Positions 1-12,700 are shown, counted from the first letter of the stretch. The stretch: DNA of 64,000 nucleotides from Cervus elaphus (GCF_910594005.1 NC_057848.1:136968155-137032154); one strand, 5' to 3'. Program-made: numbers and translations. The notes: generated by a model not told the origin, from the letters alone.

Positions 1-74
1 AGCTCTCTTACTCTCCCAGCTTCTCCTTCCTCAGTTCTTAGATTCAATGTCCTTTCTTCAGTTAAGTTTTTCTT

Positions 75-292
75 TTTTCCATTTATTTTTATTAGTTGGA
101 GGCTAATTACTTTACAATATTGTAGTGGGTTTTGTCATACATTGACATGAATCAGCCATGGATTTACATGTGTTCCCCATCCCAATCCCCCCTCCCACCT
201 CCCTCCCCATCCCATCCCTCTGGGTCTTCCCAGTGCACCAGCCCTGAGCACTTGTCTCATGCATCCAGCCTGGGCTGGTGATCTGTTTCACC
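75..292 (-). mobile_element. Ruminant L1 3' end, antisense, with target-site duplication
   Basis: Typical antisense L1 3' end (TTAGTTGGAGGCTAATTACT, CTCATGCATCCAGCCTGGGC). The 16-bp repeat CAGTTAAGTTTTTCTT flanks it at 59-74 and 293-308. Strongly 5'-truncated. Confidence 0.85.
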
Positions 293-308
293 CAGTTAAG
301 TTTTTCTT

Positions 309-723
309 AACCTCTTACTCCAGGTCAGTGCTCCTGGTTTAAACACTTTCTTAGTAACCCCCACTTTGCTTTGTAAGTAAGCAATTATTTGTATATTGGA
401 TAGTTTAATCTCCCCCTCCTAATCTACAAACTCTAGAAAACTCAGGCAAACTCCCTGAGAAAGTCGGTACTCTACTAGTACACATAGAAAGTCCAGGATC
501 CTTGAATCCAACTTTGTCTGATTTTAGAGCTCATGTCTAAAAGTTGAGAATTAGGCTTTATTTGGTGGATGAACCTGAGGACTTAAGCCCAGGAGACAGC
601 CTCTCAGCTCTGAAGGACTGTTCCAAAGAGGTAAGGGAGGAGCCAGGATTATATAGGAGTTTTATAACAAAAACCAGATAGTCAAAAGTTTACTGTTAGA
701 TAGCTCAAATTAATGTGTGTGTG
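309..723. other. Upstream unique sequence
   Basis: No gene or recognised repeat. Confidence 0.7.
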
Positions 724-922
724 TTTAATCCCTCAGTCATGTCTGATTCTCTGCAGCTCCATGGACTGTAACACACCAGGCTCCTCTGTTCATGGGATTC
801 TCCAGGCAAGAATGCTGGAGCAGGTTGCCATTTCCTCCTCCAGGGGATCTTCCCAACCCAGGGATCGAACCTTCACATTGGCAGGTGGATTCTTTACCTC
901 TAGAGCCAACCTGGGAAACCCA
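724..922 (-). mobile_element. Bov-tA-type SINE
   Basis: Reverse-strand SINE, CCCTCAGTCATGTCTGATTC to GAGCCAACCTGGGAAACCCA. Confidence 0.85.
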
Positions 923-1679
923 AGTTTACGAATTTAGCTCTCTTCTGTGTTTGGGGAGATGCAGGAGTCTGTGCTCAGGGAAATCATTCCTTTGATATCC
1001 TGTTCTTCCCCATGCTGAGGCCCCTCAGGGCGCACCTTTGTGGGTGGCTGCAGTGAGGGGCGGGGCTTAGCTCTGGGTAGGTCCTTCGTCTCCATCCTAA
1101 ATTCCCTCAGGGTTCACCACTGGAGGCTCTGGTAAGTGCCTGATGGCTTGATGGCCATCCTTTGTTAATACGACTGGCAACATTTCTCCTTCACAGGAGA
1201 AACTGGAGAAAAATGTTGACATATCTGGCTAATACTAGGACTGTGTGTGTTCTAGTGTGGGTGAATCTCTTTGTGCAAGTTCAAGTCAGTTGTAGATTTC
1301 AGGAAACCTCAGCCTTCTGTGTGTGTGGTGGGGGGGTGGTGGTAGTGGAGGAGGAAGTGTTCAGATTACCAGCAGGACTAGGTAAACTGGACCCGAGTTC
1401 TCCCACCGTATAATCCTCACATCTCTAAACGGGTAACATTAGCCAACTTGCAGGGCTGTAGTAGGACTCATTCATCTAATACGTATTTAATGAGCATCTA
1501 GTATATACCAGGTTTGGGGTTAGACGATGGGGATACAAATATGATTTAGGATGTTGGGCAGAGCGCCTATCTCATTTAGTTATACATGGTCACAGGTACT
1601 AGTATTAACACAGCTGTATGTTGACATTTGCCTGTGTCACGTAGCTTGAGACGGGGTGTGACATTTGTGACGTTGGTCA
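923..1679. other. Region just upstream of the RPGR promoter
   Basis: No gene seen. A G-rich run (1322-1345) is present, and a diverged interspersed-repeat scrap may lie at 1465-1560. Confidence 0.65.
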
Positions 1680-1733
1680 CCATCCAGACGCGGGCCGGGA
1701 TTATCGCGCGGCGCGACCACACCTCCGCTCCGG

Positions 1734-1747
1734 CCACCAGAGGGCGC
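1734..1747 (+). promoter_or_regulatory. CTCF-like core motif
   Basis: CCACCAGAGGGCGC matches the core of the vertebrate CTCF consensus almost perfectly and lies about 300 bp upstream of the RPGR start codon, at the edge of the CpG island. Binding is inferred. Confidence 0.6.
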
Positions 1748-1777
1748 GCGGCCTCTACCTTAACCGTCCGCTGAGTC

Positions 1778-1789
1778 TGCGCCTGCGCC
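1778..1789 (+). promoter_or_regulatory. NRF1-like motif
   Basis: TGCGCCTGCGCC differs by one base from the NRF1 palindrome YGCGCAYGCGCR. NRF1 sites are common in TATA-less CpG promoters. It is supported by position only. Confidence 0.4.
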
Positions 1790-1885
1790 GCGCTGGCTGC
1801 CCACCTTCCACTTCCCTCCCCCCAGCGCCCACGCTGCCTCGCGCCATAACGCTCCGCCCCCGTTGCCCCTAGCGGCCGTTTGTTG

Positions 1886-1893
1886 ACTTCCGG
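1886..1893 (-). promoter_or_regulatory. ETS/GABP-like motif
   Basis: ACTTCCGG is the reverse complement of the ETS core CCGGAAGT. It lies just upstream of the upstream AUGs and often marks initiation regions in CpG promoters. Confidence 0.45.
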
Positions 1894-1927
1894 GAACACT
1901 GGCGTCGCGGATGCGCGGAGTGTCGCT

Positions 1928-1981
1928 ATGGGGGCCCAAGGGGCTCCCGGCGCCCGCTTGGGAGCTGAGGCACTGCCTTAG
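1928..1981 (+). other. Short upstream ORF (17 codons) in a good Kozak context
   Basis: The ATG at 1928 has G at -3 and G at +4 and runs to TAG at 1979-1981 in a frame different from RPGR. If transcription starts upstream of 1928, this uORF could reduce translation of the main ORF. Whether it is in the mRNA depends on the unknown start site. Confidence 0.4.
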
Positions 1982-2045
1982 GCCCAGCCGAGTCGACCCC
2001 GCCGACTTTCTGGCCGAGGAGCAGGCTTTCCATAGCGCCATTACC

Positions 2046-2073
2046 ATGGGGGAACCCGATGAGATGGTGCCCG
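2046..2073 (+). CDS. RPGR: RPGR exon 1, coding part
   Basis: The 28 coding bases encode MGEPDEMVP plus the first base of Asp10, followed by the donor GTGAGT. Human exon 1 also has 28 coding bases (MREPEELMP). The ATG has A at -3 and G at +4. It is preferred over the in-frame ATG at 1911 because the protein then starts exactly where the human protein does. Confidence 0.95.
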
Positions 2074-3710
2074 GTGAGTGGCGCCCGCGGCGGTGGCGGC
2101 GGGCCGGGAGGGAGGGTCAGCGGGCTGGCGGACGGCCAGGCCCCGCCTCTGGGCCGGCCCCGTCGGGGGACAGGCCTGGGCCGCGGCCACCCGACTATGG
2201 TCGGAGTCTGGCCGCGCCCTTGCGCTTGACTGAGAGGGGAAAGAAAGGAGGGAGAGGAGGGAGACTACGGGGGAAGGGGGTGCCGGTCTTTCTTCTAATT
2301 CTTTTAAAGTAAGTTTTAGATAGTTTCTCGAAGGCAGGGGCAGTTTTCACCTCCCTATGATCTTCCCAAAGTACTTCCTTTGAGATTCTCAGAACCCGGT
2401 TGTGTATTGAACGCAGTAAAGACTGGCTAACCGGGGGACGTGCGGTAAAAGGATGGGGAAACAAATTGGAGAAAGGAGGGAGCCATTAGCGAGTGGTTTT
2501 TAGGAGACTTTACCCCTGAGCTTCAGGAATAACCTTTGGCATTGTGACCGAGTACCACGTACATTCTGTGTAACAGAAATAGACGTTTCATGAAGCAATA
2601 CTTATTTTAGCCACTTGGGATGTGCTCAGATCTTTCCTGTAATACTTTACTTTTTAAAAATGGTCATTATTTGCTATTATTTTCTCCCAATCTGAGGGCT
2701 GTCTTTTCACCTTACTTATAGTTTCCTTTGTTGTGCAAAAGCTTTTAAGTTTCATTAGGTCCCATTTGTTTAGTTTTGCTTTTATTTCCAGTATTCTGGG
2801 AGGTGGGTCATAGAGGATCTTGCTGTGATTTATGTCGGAGAGTGTTTTGCCTATGTTCTCCTCTAGGAGTTTTATAGATGACCCACTAAGTTGATTTGCT
2901 GACCCACTCCTTATAACTCGGTTGGTAAAGAATCCGCCCGCAATTTAGGAAACTCCGGTTCGATTCCTGGGGTCAGGAAGGTCTGGCTAAAGGCTAGGCT
3001 ACCCACTCTAGTATTCTTGGGCCTCCCTTGTGGCTCAGCTGGTAAAGAATCTGCCCCCAATGCAGGAGACCTGGGTTCGATTCTTGGGTTGGGAAGATCC
3101 CCTGGAGAAGGGAAAGGCTACCCACTCCAGTGTTCTGGTTTGGAGAATTCCATGGACTGTATAGTCCATAGGGTCGGCAAATGGACACCACTGAGCGACT
3201 TTCACTTGTATGGGTCAGGAGCAACAGTTTGAAAAAAAAAAACACTAGAGCAGAATCGTTGCATTTCTGCCAGGCTCTTGGGTTCAAACGTGATTCAGTT
3301 CCTGCCTCGAGTTCACAAGCTAGTGAGACATACAAGAAACTAAACAAAATGACAGTATCAATCGACAGAAGATGCCGCCAGGCCAGCACAGAGCCACTGG
3401 CCCCCTGGCTTGGGGGGAGGGTAACCGGGTGAAGGCTTCTTGGGGAGCCAGAGCAGGACAAAACAGTTGTAATTATTCCTTTTATTAAAAAGTCAGAGCC
3501 TGTTCTAGAACCTGGCCTCCTAAATCATTATCGGTTTGAACTCACACACCTCACAGTTCTCAAAAGGTTTTTCCACAGTGGCAAGTCTCTTGAGCATTAG
3601 TATTTATTATTAATACTTAGGTTTGTTATGTCTTTCTTTCTGATACCTGTTTAGTTTCTTTGTGTGTAGTCATCCTCCTTGAGGTTTCCTCAAAAGCGGA
3701 ATCTGGTCTC

Positions 3711-3756
<46 letters not shown>

Positions 3757-6700
3757 AGATGGTGTGTGTGTGTTTAGATATTAATACCTTTAGGATCTCA
3801 TAGAAGTTTTTGGTCTCTCTCCCCATATAGTGTGTGTGTGTTTAGATATTAATACCTTTGGGATCTCATAGAAGTTTTTGGTCTCTCTCCAAAATAGTAT
3901 ACTGGAGTAAACCAGTTTGTGAATACTCCTCTTATCAGGTAGTATTTAATGACTTCATTTAAGAATGTCCAAATCTCAACATCCTGCATCCTCACAATGT
4001 TACTGATGAAACTCAATGCTGTCCTATTTCTGTGTGTGGAGAAAAGCCTTCAGTCAGAGGCTAGACTGTTCGACGTTCACCAGTGTGAGTGGGGGATTGA
4101 GGGTATCAGCTTATTTCCAAGGAGTAGATGGTCCACCTTGTGGCAGCAGGACTCTTAGTCATTGTGACAGTATATGTCTTACTTTACACCAGTAAACAGA
4201 TAATATTTACTTGATTTATTAGATCTTATAAATAAAACTAGAATGAAGTCTGGGGAGTAAAACAGTTAAGTTGGAAGAAGGAGGGTGTAGGCCGTGTGGA
4301 GCAGATAAAGTACTGGAAAAGTATTTTAGTTAACGGGCAACATAAACTTGTGAAATCAAAACTCTCATATATTTGTCTCATTTATTTGCAGATTCGGGTG
4401 CTGTGTTTACATTTGGAAAAACCAGATTTGCTGGAAATATTCCCAGCAAATTTTGGTTTAAAAATGATATACCTATGTCTCTTTCATGTGGAGATGAACA
4501 TACTGCTATTATTACAGGTAGGTGTTAAAATCTTAAATGAAGATAGTAATACTTAGAGAATCCTAAGTATTGTAGATATGTTGTTTGAAACATGTTGAAG
4601 ATATATAGAAAGTGAATTTTTGTTTTTTGTTTTTTTACTTTGCCAGAGAATTTTTGACAAATTGATTTATCAGGGAAGACTTTTAAGTTCCCTTAGTATA
4701 CTGACATGTGATTTTCTTTGCGTATTGCTTTCTTAGAATAAATCTATTTGAATATATTCACAACATCAAAAAACTGTTACTGTATAATCTTAGAAACTCT
4801 TCACAACTAACAGAATATAGCTATAGGTAGATGGGCAAGTTAACCTGTAAAACCGATAACATTGTTTAAGTACAGCTTTTTTGTTGTTTTCTAATGACTT
4901 CATCTCACATTATGTTGAAAATGCTTCAGTTTATTATTTCTGTTTCTTTCCCACCAGGAAATAATAAGCTTTTCATGTTTGGCAGTAACAACTGGGGACA
5001 GTTAGGATTAGGATCAAAAGCAACTGTTAACAAGCCAACATGTATCAAAGGTTTGGGGTCTTTTCTTCTTTATCACTTTAAAAGTACTTTTCTATTGATT
5101 GTGTAATTCTTTAGTATAAACAATAAAGCCTTTAGTTCTTTGTTCACTGAGATTTACTTGAATATTATTGGCATTTAACTTTATTTTTCATGTGATATTC
5201 AGAACTACTTTTATATGTTAGGATTTAAAAATTGCATTGATTTTAAACCCAGAGACCACAAAGGGAATAATGATTCCTTAGTACTGTGTACTTGAACATT
5301 ATTTTTTTTTTTTGCCTGTTTTGTAAACCTACTTAAATATTACTCTTATTGTATATACAGAGAACAAACAATTTTGAGTTCTGTGTCACTTGTTACGAGT
5401 TGTGAACATCATGGTTCTATGTAGTTGCAGGTTTTTATAAAACACACTTTACCCTGCTGTATGTAGTTAGCAGATGTGCTGAAGAAAACATCAGACTTAG
5501 GAGTTGATTAGTACTAGTGTTCTTACAAGAACAACAGGACAAAATGTTTCAAATCTGGATTGTCCCAGAAAATATAATACCTTTACAAAGCTTTCTTGCC
5601 ATTATGTGCAAAAGCTTCTGTCTGGTTTAACCCATGAACGTCAGCTATACTTGAATGGTGATAGAGACTCCTTGACAGGAGCAGGATTCTTTATCTTTGT
5701 AGCCAGATTTTTTATTTGAGCTCAGAATTTCAGTGTAATTTATCATATCCATGCTTCCGTGGTAGCTTAGACAGTAAAGAATCTGCCTGTAATTCAGGAG
5801 ACCCAGGTTCAATCCCTGGGTCAGGAAGATCCCCTGGAGAAGGGAATGGCAACCCATTCCAGTATTCCTGCCTGGAGAATTCCATGGACAGAGGAGCCTG
5901 GTGGGTTCTGTGGGGTTGCAAAGAGTCGGACACGACTGGGTGACGAACACACACATACTCACACATGCTATTTGTAGATATTGTTGTGGAACTTTTAAAG
6001 TATTCCACTAAGTCAAAAAATATTTATTGAGCACAAGCTACTAAACCCTTGGGTTTATTTACAGTGCCCACTATGCTTACTGTTCAAAATCTGATGAAAG
6101 TGGATTCATAGGCATTTGTTATTGTTGTTTAGTCATACAACTACGGTAAAGTTCTTCATTCATTCATTTACATATCAAAAACATTTACAGAACATCTCCT
6201 AAGTGCTCAGCATAGGGGCTGCAAATAGCACTAAGACAGAGTCCCTGGCTCAAAGATCTCATAGTCTAGACAATCTTATTAGCTTGTCTATTAGATATAT
6301 TGGACTTCCCTAGTGGCTCAGATGGTAAAAAATCTGAGACTAACACGTAAAGAACATGTTAGTCGCTCAGTTGTGTCCAACTCTTTGAGACCACATGGAC
6401 TGTAGCCCACCAGGCTCTTCTGTCCATGGCATTCTCCAGGCAAGATTACTGGAGTGAGTTGCCATTTTCTTCTCCAGGGGATCTTCCTGACCAGGGATTG
6501 AACCTGGGTCTCCTGCATTGCAGGCAGATTTTTTACCATCTGAGCCACTAGGGAAGTCCAATATATCTAATAGACAAGCTAACAAGATTGTCTAGACTAT
6601 GAGATCTTTGAGCCAGGGACTCTGTCTTAGTGATATTTGCAGCCCCTATGCTGAGCACTTAGGAGATGTTCTGTAAATGTTTTTGATATGTAAATGAATG

Positions 6701-9700
6701 AATGAAGAACTTTACTGTAGTTGTATGACTAAACAATAACAAATGCCTATGAATGTTAACTTAGTGTTTTGTTGTGTGAGGTAGAAAGTAAACTTGATGA
6801 TGGTAATGCCAGATTAGGCAATAGATCAGGTTGGAGAAAAGGCAGCATAACAATGCAGTGGATCTCAGCACATACTAATTACTTGTGGAGTTTTAAATAA
6901 TATATAGATGCCTAGGTCTTACCTTAGACCTACTAACTCAGATTCTCCAGGGGTCAGGCTAAGCTATCTGTATTTTTTTTTTTTCAGAACATCATTGGTT
7001 ATTATGATGCACAACTATCTCCAGAAACTTTTGATTTATTAGTTATGAAAATCAACTTAGAAGTCAGACAGGCCTGGGTTTAAATCTGTTCTACAACTTG
7101 GTCATCATTTGACCTGGATTATTTATCATTTCCATATAATCATAAAATATCTTACTTGTCATATTTTTATATTTTTAGCTTTAAAACCGGAAAAAGTGAA
7201 ATTTGTTGCTTGCGGAAGGAACCACACCCTGGTTTTAACGGGTATAGTATTCAATCTCTGGGCTTCCCTGGTGACTCAGCTGGTAAAGAATCTCGACTGC
7301 AATGCAGGAGATCTGGGTTCGATCCCTGGGTTGGGAAGATCCCCTGGAGAAGGGAAGGGCTACCCACTCCAGTATTCTGCTCTGGAGAATTCCATGGGCT
7401 GTATAGTCCATGGGGTCACAAAGAGTCGGATGCAACTGAGCAACTTTCACTTCACTTCATTCAATCTGTTTGACTTCTTGTCCAGTCTGAGGACCGAGGT
7501 CTCACTCCAGTAACATTTGTGACTTTGTAAAATTAATAGAAATGGTACCTTGGTAACAGTAAGATTAGGATTTTTAAAAAATGGAAATGGACAGTACACT
7601 TGTTTGCCTATGAAAATATGCAGATAAATGTTAAGTGGATGAAGAAAAAGCTTCTTTTCTTGGATGATGTCAAGGTACAGCATCTCCTTATGTGTGTGCA
7701 CACCTTCAGGGGCCGCATGCTCCTTATCTTGCTCTTTCTTCTTCTTTTCAGAGGGTGAGTGGAAGCCCTTCCTAAAAGGCTTTTGATGTGAGTTAGCACA
7801 GTTCCAATCAAAATCCAAACAGGCCGTGTGTGTGTATGAGTGTGTGTGTGTAGAAATTCACAAGGTTATTCTAAAGTTTATATGGAAAAGCCAAGGACCT
7901 CGAATAGCCAAAACAGTTTTGAAAAGATCAGAATGGAGGACTACCTGATTTTAAGACCTACTGTAAAGCTACAGTGGGGCTTCCCTGGTGGCTCAGAGGG
8001 TAAGGAATCTACCTGCAGTGTGGGAGACCCGGGTTCAGTCCCTGGGTTGGGAAGATCCCCTGGAGAAGGGCATGGCAGCCCACTCCAGTATTCTTGCCTG
8101 GAGAATTCTATGGACAGTGGAGCCTGATGGGCTACAGTCCATGGGGTCTTAGTCACACACGACTGAGTGACTAACACACACACAAAGCTACAATGATCAA
8201 GACAGTGTGCTCTTAGTAAGTAGATAGACAAAGATTAACGGAGTAGAGTCCAGATATAAAACCACATGTTTATGCCCAAGTAATATTTGACAAAGGTGCC
8301 AAGGCAATTCCATGAGGAAAGGTAGTTTCCAATAAATCCTGCTGGAGCAATTAGATATCCAGGCCCTGACCACCCAGCAGTCTTTCCCACCTCCATCCCG
8401 CACACACAGCTGCTTCTGTCTTCAGGCTCTTCTCACTGCTTCAGCCCCCACCTCACCTCTCTGCCCTCACTCAATACTTTCCCTTTGCTAAAGTGTCTTT
8501 TCTCTTTCTCTTATTCAGATTTTTGTCTTTTTAAGATCCAGTGTAAGTCTTCCTTCTTCCATAGAGCTTTTTGTGACTATTCAACTTTTTCCTTGTGTCA
8601 TTCTCTGAACTGCTTCAGCATTCCACCAACTCTGATATGCTCCATATGTTTTAAATTGTGTGGTTCAATTTCCTGTGGCCTTCGAACCTCTTCCGTTTGA
8701 AAGCTAGTCTTGTTTCCTCAATTAGGTGTCATTTCTTTCTAACATAATATCTAATTTAAAATTTTTACTGATACAGAATGGTTTTGTGCTCAGTTTCCCC
8801 TATAATTTAGTGAGGCTTTACTGCCATGTGCATTTTTATGACAGATACAAGTCATTTTAATATGTATATCTTTACGTTTCATTACTTTAGAGCTTACTGG
8901 CAGTGTTTATTATCTAGGAATGATACACTATGTGATTAAGAAAATTACTAGCATTTATGCAGTGCTTATAGTGTCCCAGATTCTATTCTAAGAATTTCAT
9001 AAATGTTAATTCATTTAGTCTTCATAACACCTCTATGAAGTAGACACTATCATTATCTTATTTTACAGATGAGGAAAATGAGACACTGAGACGTTAAGGA
9101 TAGCTTGCCCAAAGTTACACAGCTGATAAGTGGCAAGCCAGAATTTGCACCCAGAAAGTCTGGTCCTGTGTGCTCTTGCCTAGACACAGTGCTGGACTGC
9201 CTTCCTGTTTAGGAAGGCAGAAAATTAAATATAGAAAATTAAAACAATTATGCAACATAGAGTTTCCACACTTCTAATTAGATTCTTCTTGTATTTGCCT
9301 CATTTTATTGAATACTTATTTGTTACCTATTGTATCTTAGCCTTAATGGGTATGGAAGTTAAAATTAATGAACCACATCTCTTTTAAAATGGTTTGATTT
9401 GGATTATAAACTAATTTGGAAATTACTTTCCTCTTTTTTGCTCTGAATTAATAGTTCTGCATTTCGATTGCTACTTAAACCCTAGAATAATTTATAAAAT
9501 CTCACAGAAATGTAGAGCCTTGCTTGTTTTGCTGTATTTTTGACACCAAAAGGAAGCTGTTCACCAAATTGTAGGATAATGCCAGCTTTCAACTTTTCTT
9601 CACTGGTAATAGACTATCTAGTATACACTGGACTGTCTCCTAAAGATGACGACTGTGATATACTGATGTTTTCTTTTCCATGTGCAGGAGGAGGCAAAGT

Positions 9701-12700
9701 ATATGCTACTGGAGGAAATAATGAAGGGCAGCTTGGACTTGGTGATACTGACGAAAGAAGTGCCTTCCATCTAATTAGTTTCTTTACATCCCAGCATAAG
9801 ATTAAACAGCTGTCTGCTGGGTCTAACTCTTCAGCTGCACTGACTGGTAAGACTCTTTTTCCATTTCAAACTGGGACACAGCCCTTTTTTTCAGACCAGG
9901 ATATACAAAATCAGTAAACTGAAGATAGCAGTCCTGTTTCGTTTTCTTTCATTGACCATGTGTTTTCAGAAGACGTTTAAAATAGAACTGAAAATCATGA
10001 CAAATATTACAAGTTTATGCTTATATACATACAGAAGGTAATTGTTAAGTAACTTTTAAGCTGTACTACCCATCTGTTTCTTTTTTTTTTTTCATCTGTT
10101 TCTTTAGATATTCTTAAATGGTACCTTCGTTGCATGTTCTGAAAGTTATACTTCAGCTTTAGTGAAGTTGCTGTCAGAAATATCCCAGAAATCTGCGGGA
10201 TATATGTTACTAAAATATAGTTTGTAATGGTCATTGCATCACTCTGCTCTGCCTATCAAAAGCCCATATGAGAAATTTCTTTAAAATTTGGAGCCGAGAT
10301 TAACATGTCTCACTGAAGAAGCTGCCGTGTACTTCTCTGTTCCAGTCCAGAGAGGTGTGTGAGGTGCACTGTCGCTCTGGCCGGCAGGACAGCCAGAGTC
10401 GGATCTGCAGTTGCATCCTTTCAGTTCTCTCACCCACACAGTTAGCGTTTAGACCTCCTCCTTTTGGTTCTTATTTTCATATTTCCTTTTATTTGCTTTA
10501 TCATGAAACACTTCAGACTTTAAAACTTTTAATTAAAAGATACAAGTAAATAAGTCTTGATCATTCTTTTCCAGAATATTTCTCTTAGTTTTTTTTCCCC
10601 CTGACAACACAACCTTTATTAGAAAGCACAGAAGTTAGCCTGGTTTTGAGATGTTAGGTATGCTAATATATCTCCTAATCTCTGAAGTTAGATTATGTAT
10701 TTTCACCTGTACAAGAAAAAGTTAGCAAAATAAATTTAATTTTTTTCTTCCTCTAAAGCGTCATTCCCACAGTGTTCTCAGAGCAGAGTAGTCCCAGTCC
10801 TTCTGACCTGGGGCTTGTCTGGGAGATGTGCAGTGCCGGCATTCAGTTCAGTTACAGGTAGACTGCTTGAAAGGAGGGAACCATCTTCTGTTTAGAGACT
10901 TTAGAATAAGGAAAGGTTATTATATTCTGTCTTTGCTACTGAGGTAGAAATATGGGTGTGACTAAAGTGATATACTTTAGGTTATTCTCTATCCTTTATC
11001 ATTATAGAAACATTTCATAATAGAAATAGTACTGTTAAGTAGTTCCCTGGTGTAAATGTCTTTAGTACTTTTCTTTCAAGATACATCTTTTTTCTAAATT
11101 AAAAAATAAATGTTCTGTTGGGAATATAATAACTTGCTATCCCTGCTACCTCTTAAAATGTTTTTTCCTCTTCATGTTTTATCTATAGAGGATGGCGAGC
11201 TTTTCATGTGGGGTGACAATTCCGAAGGGCAAATTGGTTTACAAGATATAACAAATATATGTGTCCCACATCAAGTGACCATTGGAAAACCTATCTCCTG
11301 GATCTCTTGCGGATATTACCATTCAGCTTTTGTAACAAGTAAGACAGAACAGTTGAATTTCTTATGTTATCTCCCATGTCTAAGTTATTACTAAATTAAT
11401 AATAAAATAACATAACATTCTACATTTCTATAGAACTATCGTCATGGTACTCCTGACGAAATAATTTTGGTCTGTTCTGGTCACAGTGTTTCTTCATTTT
11501 AATAATGAGTGTTTATAATTTCAAACTATCTGACATGTTAACTGATTTTAATGAATTAATTAGATCTATTAGGAAAATAAATTTCATATATAAAAAACCC
11601 TTCTAAATGTTGGTTCTCAAATTTCTTTGCCATTAAAAACAAGACCCATGAGCCTCTTTTCTCTGGATCTGCTTGGTTCTGTACTTTGATGTATTCTGAT
11701 CTTGGCCTGATAATTTGCTTTTATCATTTCAGCACATAAGTCATAGATTTTCATTGTAGGAATAGGGTTGAAGATTTGATGGAAAAGGAATATGGGATAT
11801 GCTTTCCTTCAGTGGGACTTTTCTCAGGGTCCCCAATTTCTCCTTTTCCTGGACTCATTGGCAGCCTTCTTTACCTTAATTAAAATATTTTAAATGCTAG
11901 ACTCTATTACAACCTCCATCTACTCTAGCAGTAACAGCAAAAGTATGATCTTGGTTTTCCATCCTATTGATGGTTTTTCTAACAATAAAAACCCCTAGGA
12001 AAACAGTTTTATGGATCCTCTTAGATATCTTTCTAAGTATTTATACTTAGAGTAGTTATAACTCTCAGTATAGATGTCACTTAAATAGTTATACATTTAT
12101 TTCTTATTCTGCGCACCTCAGATCCAGGTTTAGAAAATGCTTATTGTCCCATCTTAGTGCCCCCCAGCTTTACCAATGACTTGGTAGTAGTTTGCCCTAA
12201 GAAAAGGCAAACTCTGACTTGGCTAGTTTTGTTCACTATTGTGTCAGTTTGTGTCTTGAAGAAACTGACGATCAATAAATCTTGTTGAACAAGGAGATAA
12301 GTGAATGAATGATAAATTGTTTTCCTTGGGCCAATACCACATACCAACTTATTTCCAACTTTAGGGCTCCTGAGATTGGTATAGTCTGTGCTCACTTTGT
12401 TTACAAAACAAAAAATAGAAAAAAAAACACATGAAAAAACAAATAAAGCATTGTCTTATATTTAGGCCTTAATAAAATTGCCAGTATCAATTTTTATTTA
12501 CTACTGCTTTAGCCATTAGAGAAACAAGTGCAATTAATCATTTTAACTGATAGGCATTACATTGAACTTTTTTGTTTTGTTTTCTGTTTTATGCCTTTAA
12601 AAAAAGTAGCTATATTGGTGTATAGTTCACATACCATGCAATTCATCCATTGAAGGTGTGGGGAGCAGCAGGAATTTACAGACAGTAGTAGAAAGAGACT

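Larger units (their letters stand above)
1680..2330 (+). promoter_or_regulatory. RPGR: RPGR CpG-island promoter and exon 1 region
   Basis: This is the only strongly CpG-rich stretch in the window and it surrounds the first coding exon. No TATA box is visible. It contains a CTCF-like site (1734-1747), an NRF1-like GC palindrome (78-89 of the 1700s, TGCGCCTGCGCC), a GC box in CCGCCCCC near 1855, an RFX-type half-site GTTGCC at 1862-1867 and an ETS motif ACTTCCGG at 1886-1893. This is typical of a broadly expressed housekeeping or ciliary gene. The transcription start cannot be read from the sequence but probably lies near 1880-2000. Confidence 0.75.
2074..4391 (+). other. RPGR: RPGR intron 1
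   Basis: The GC-rich start belongs to the CpG island. Further in are an antisense L1 fragment (2665-2880), a dimeric Bov-tA SINE (2910-3210), a TG microsatellite and a 68-bp tandem duplication (3715-3890). No exon-like ORF is recognised. Confidence 0.85.
5051..7178 (+). other. RPGR: RPGR intron 3
   Basis: Contains a + strand SINE (5752-5950) and a 650-bp inverted-repeat structure (6104-6754) with a minus-strand SINE in its loop. The remainder is AT-rich with no recognised gene. Confidence 0.85.
7242..9687 (+). other. RPGR: RPGR intron 4
   Basis: Holds a SINE that starts 17-18 nt after the donor, an L1 ORF2 fragment split by another SINE, a possible L2 piece (about 8430-8720) and a MIR. No gene seen. 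Confidence 0.85.
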
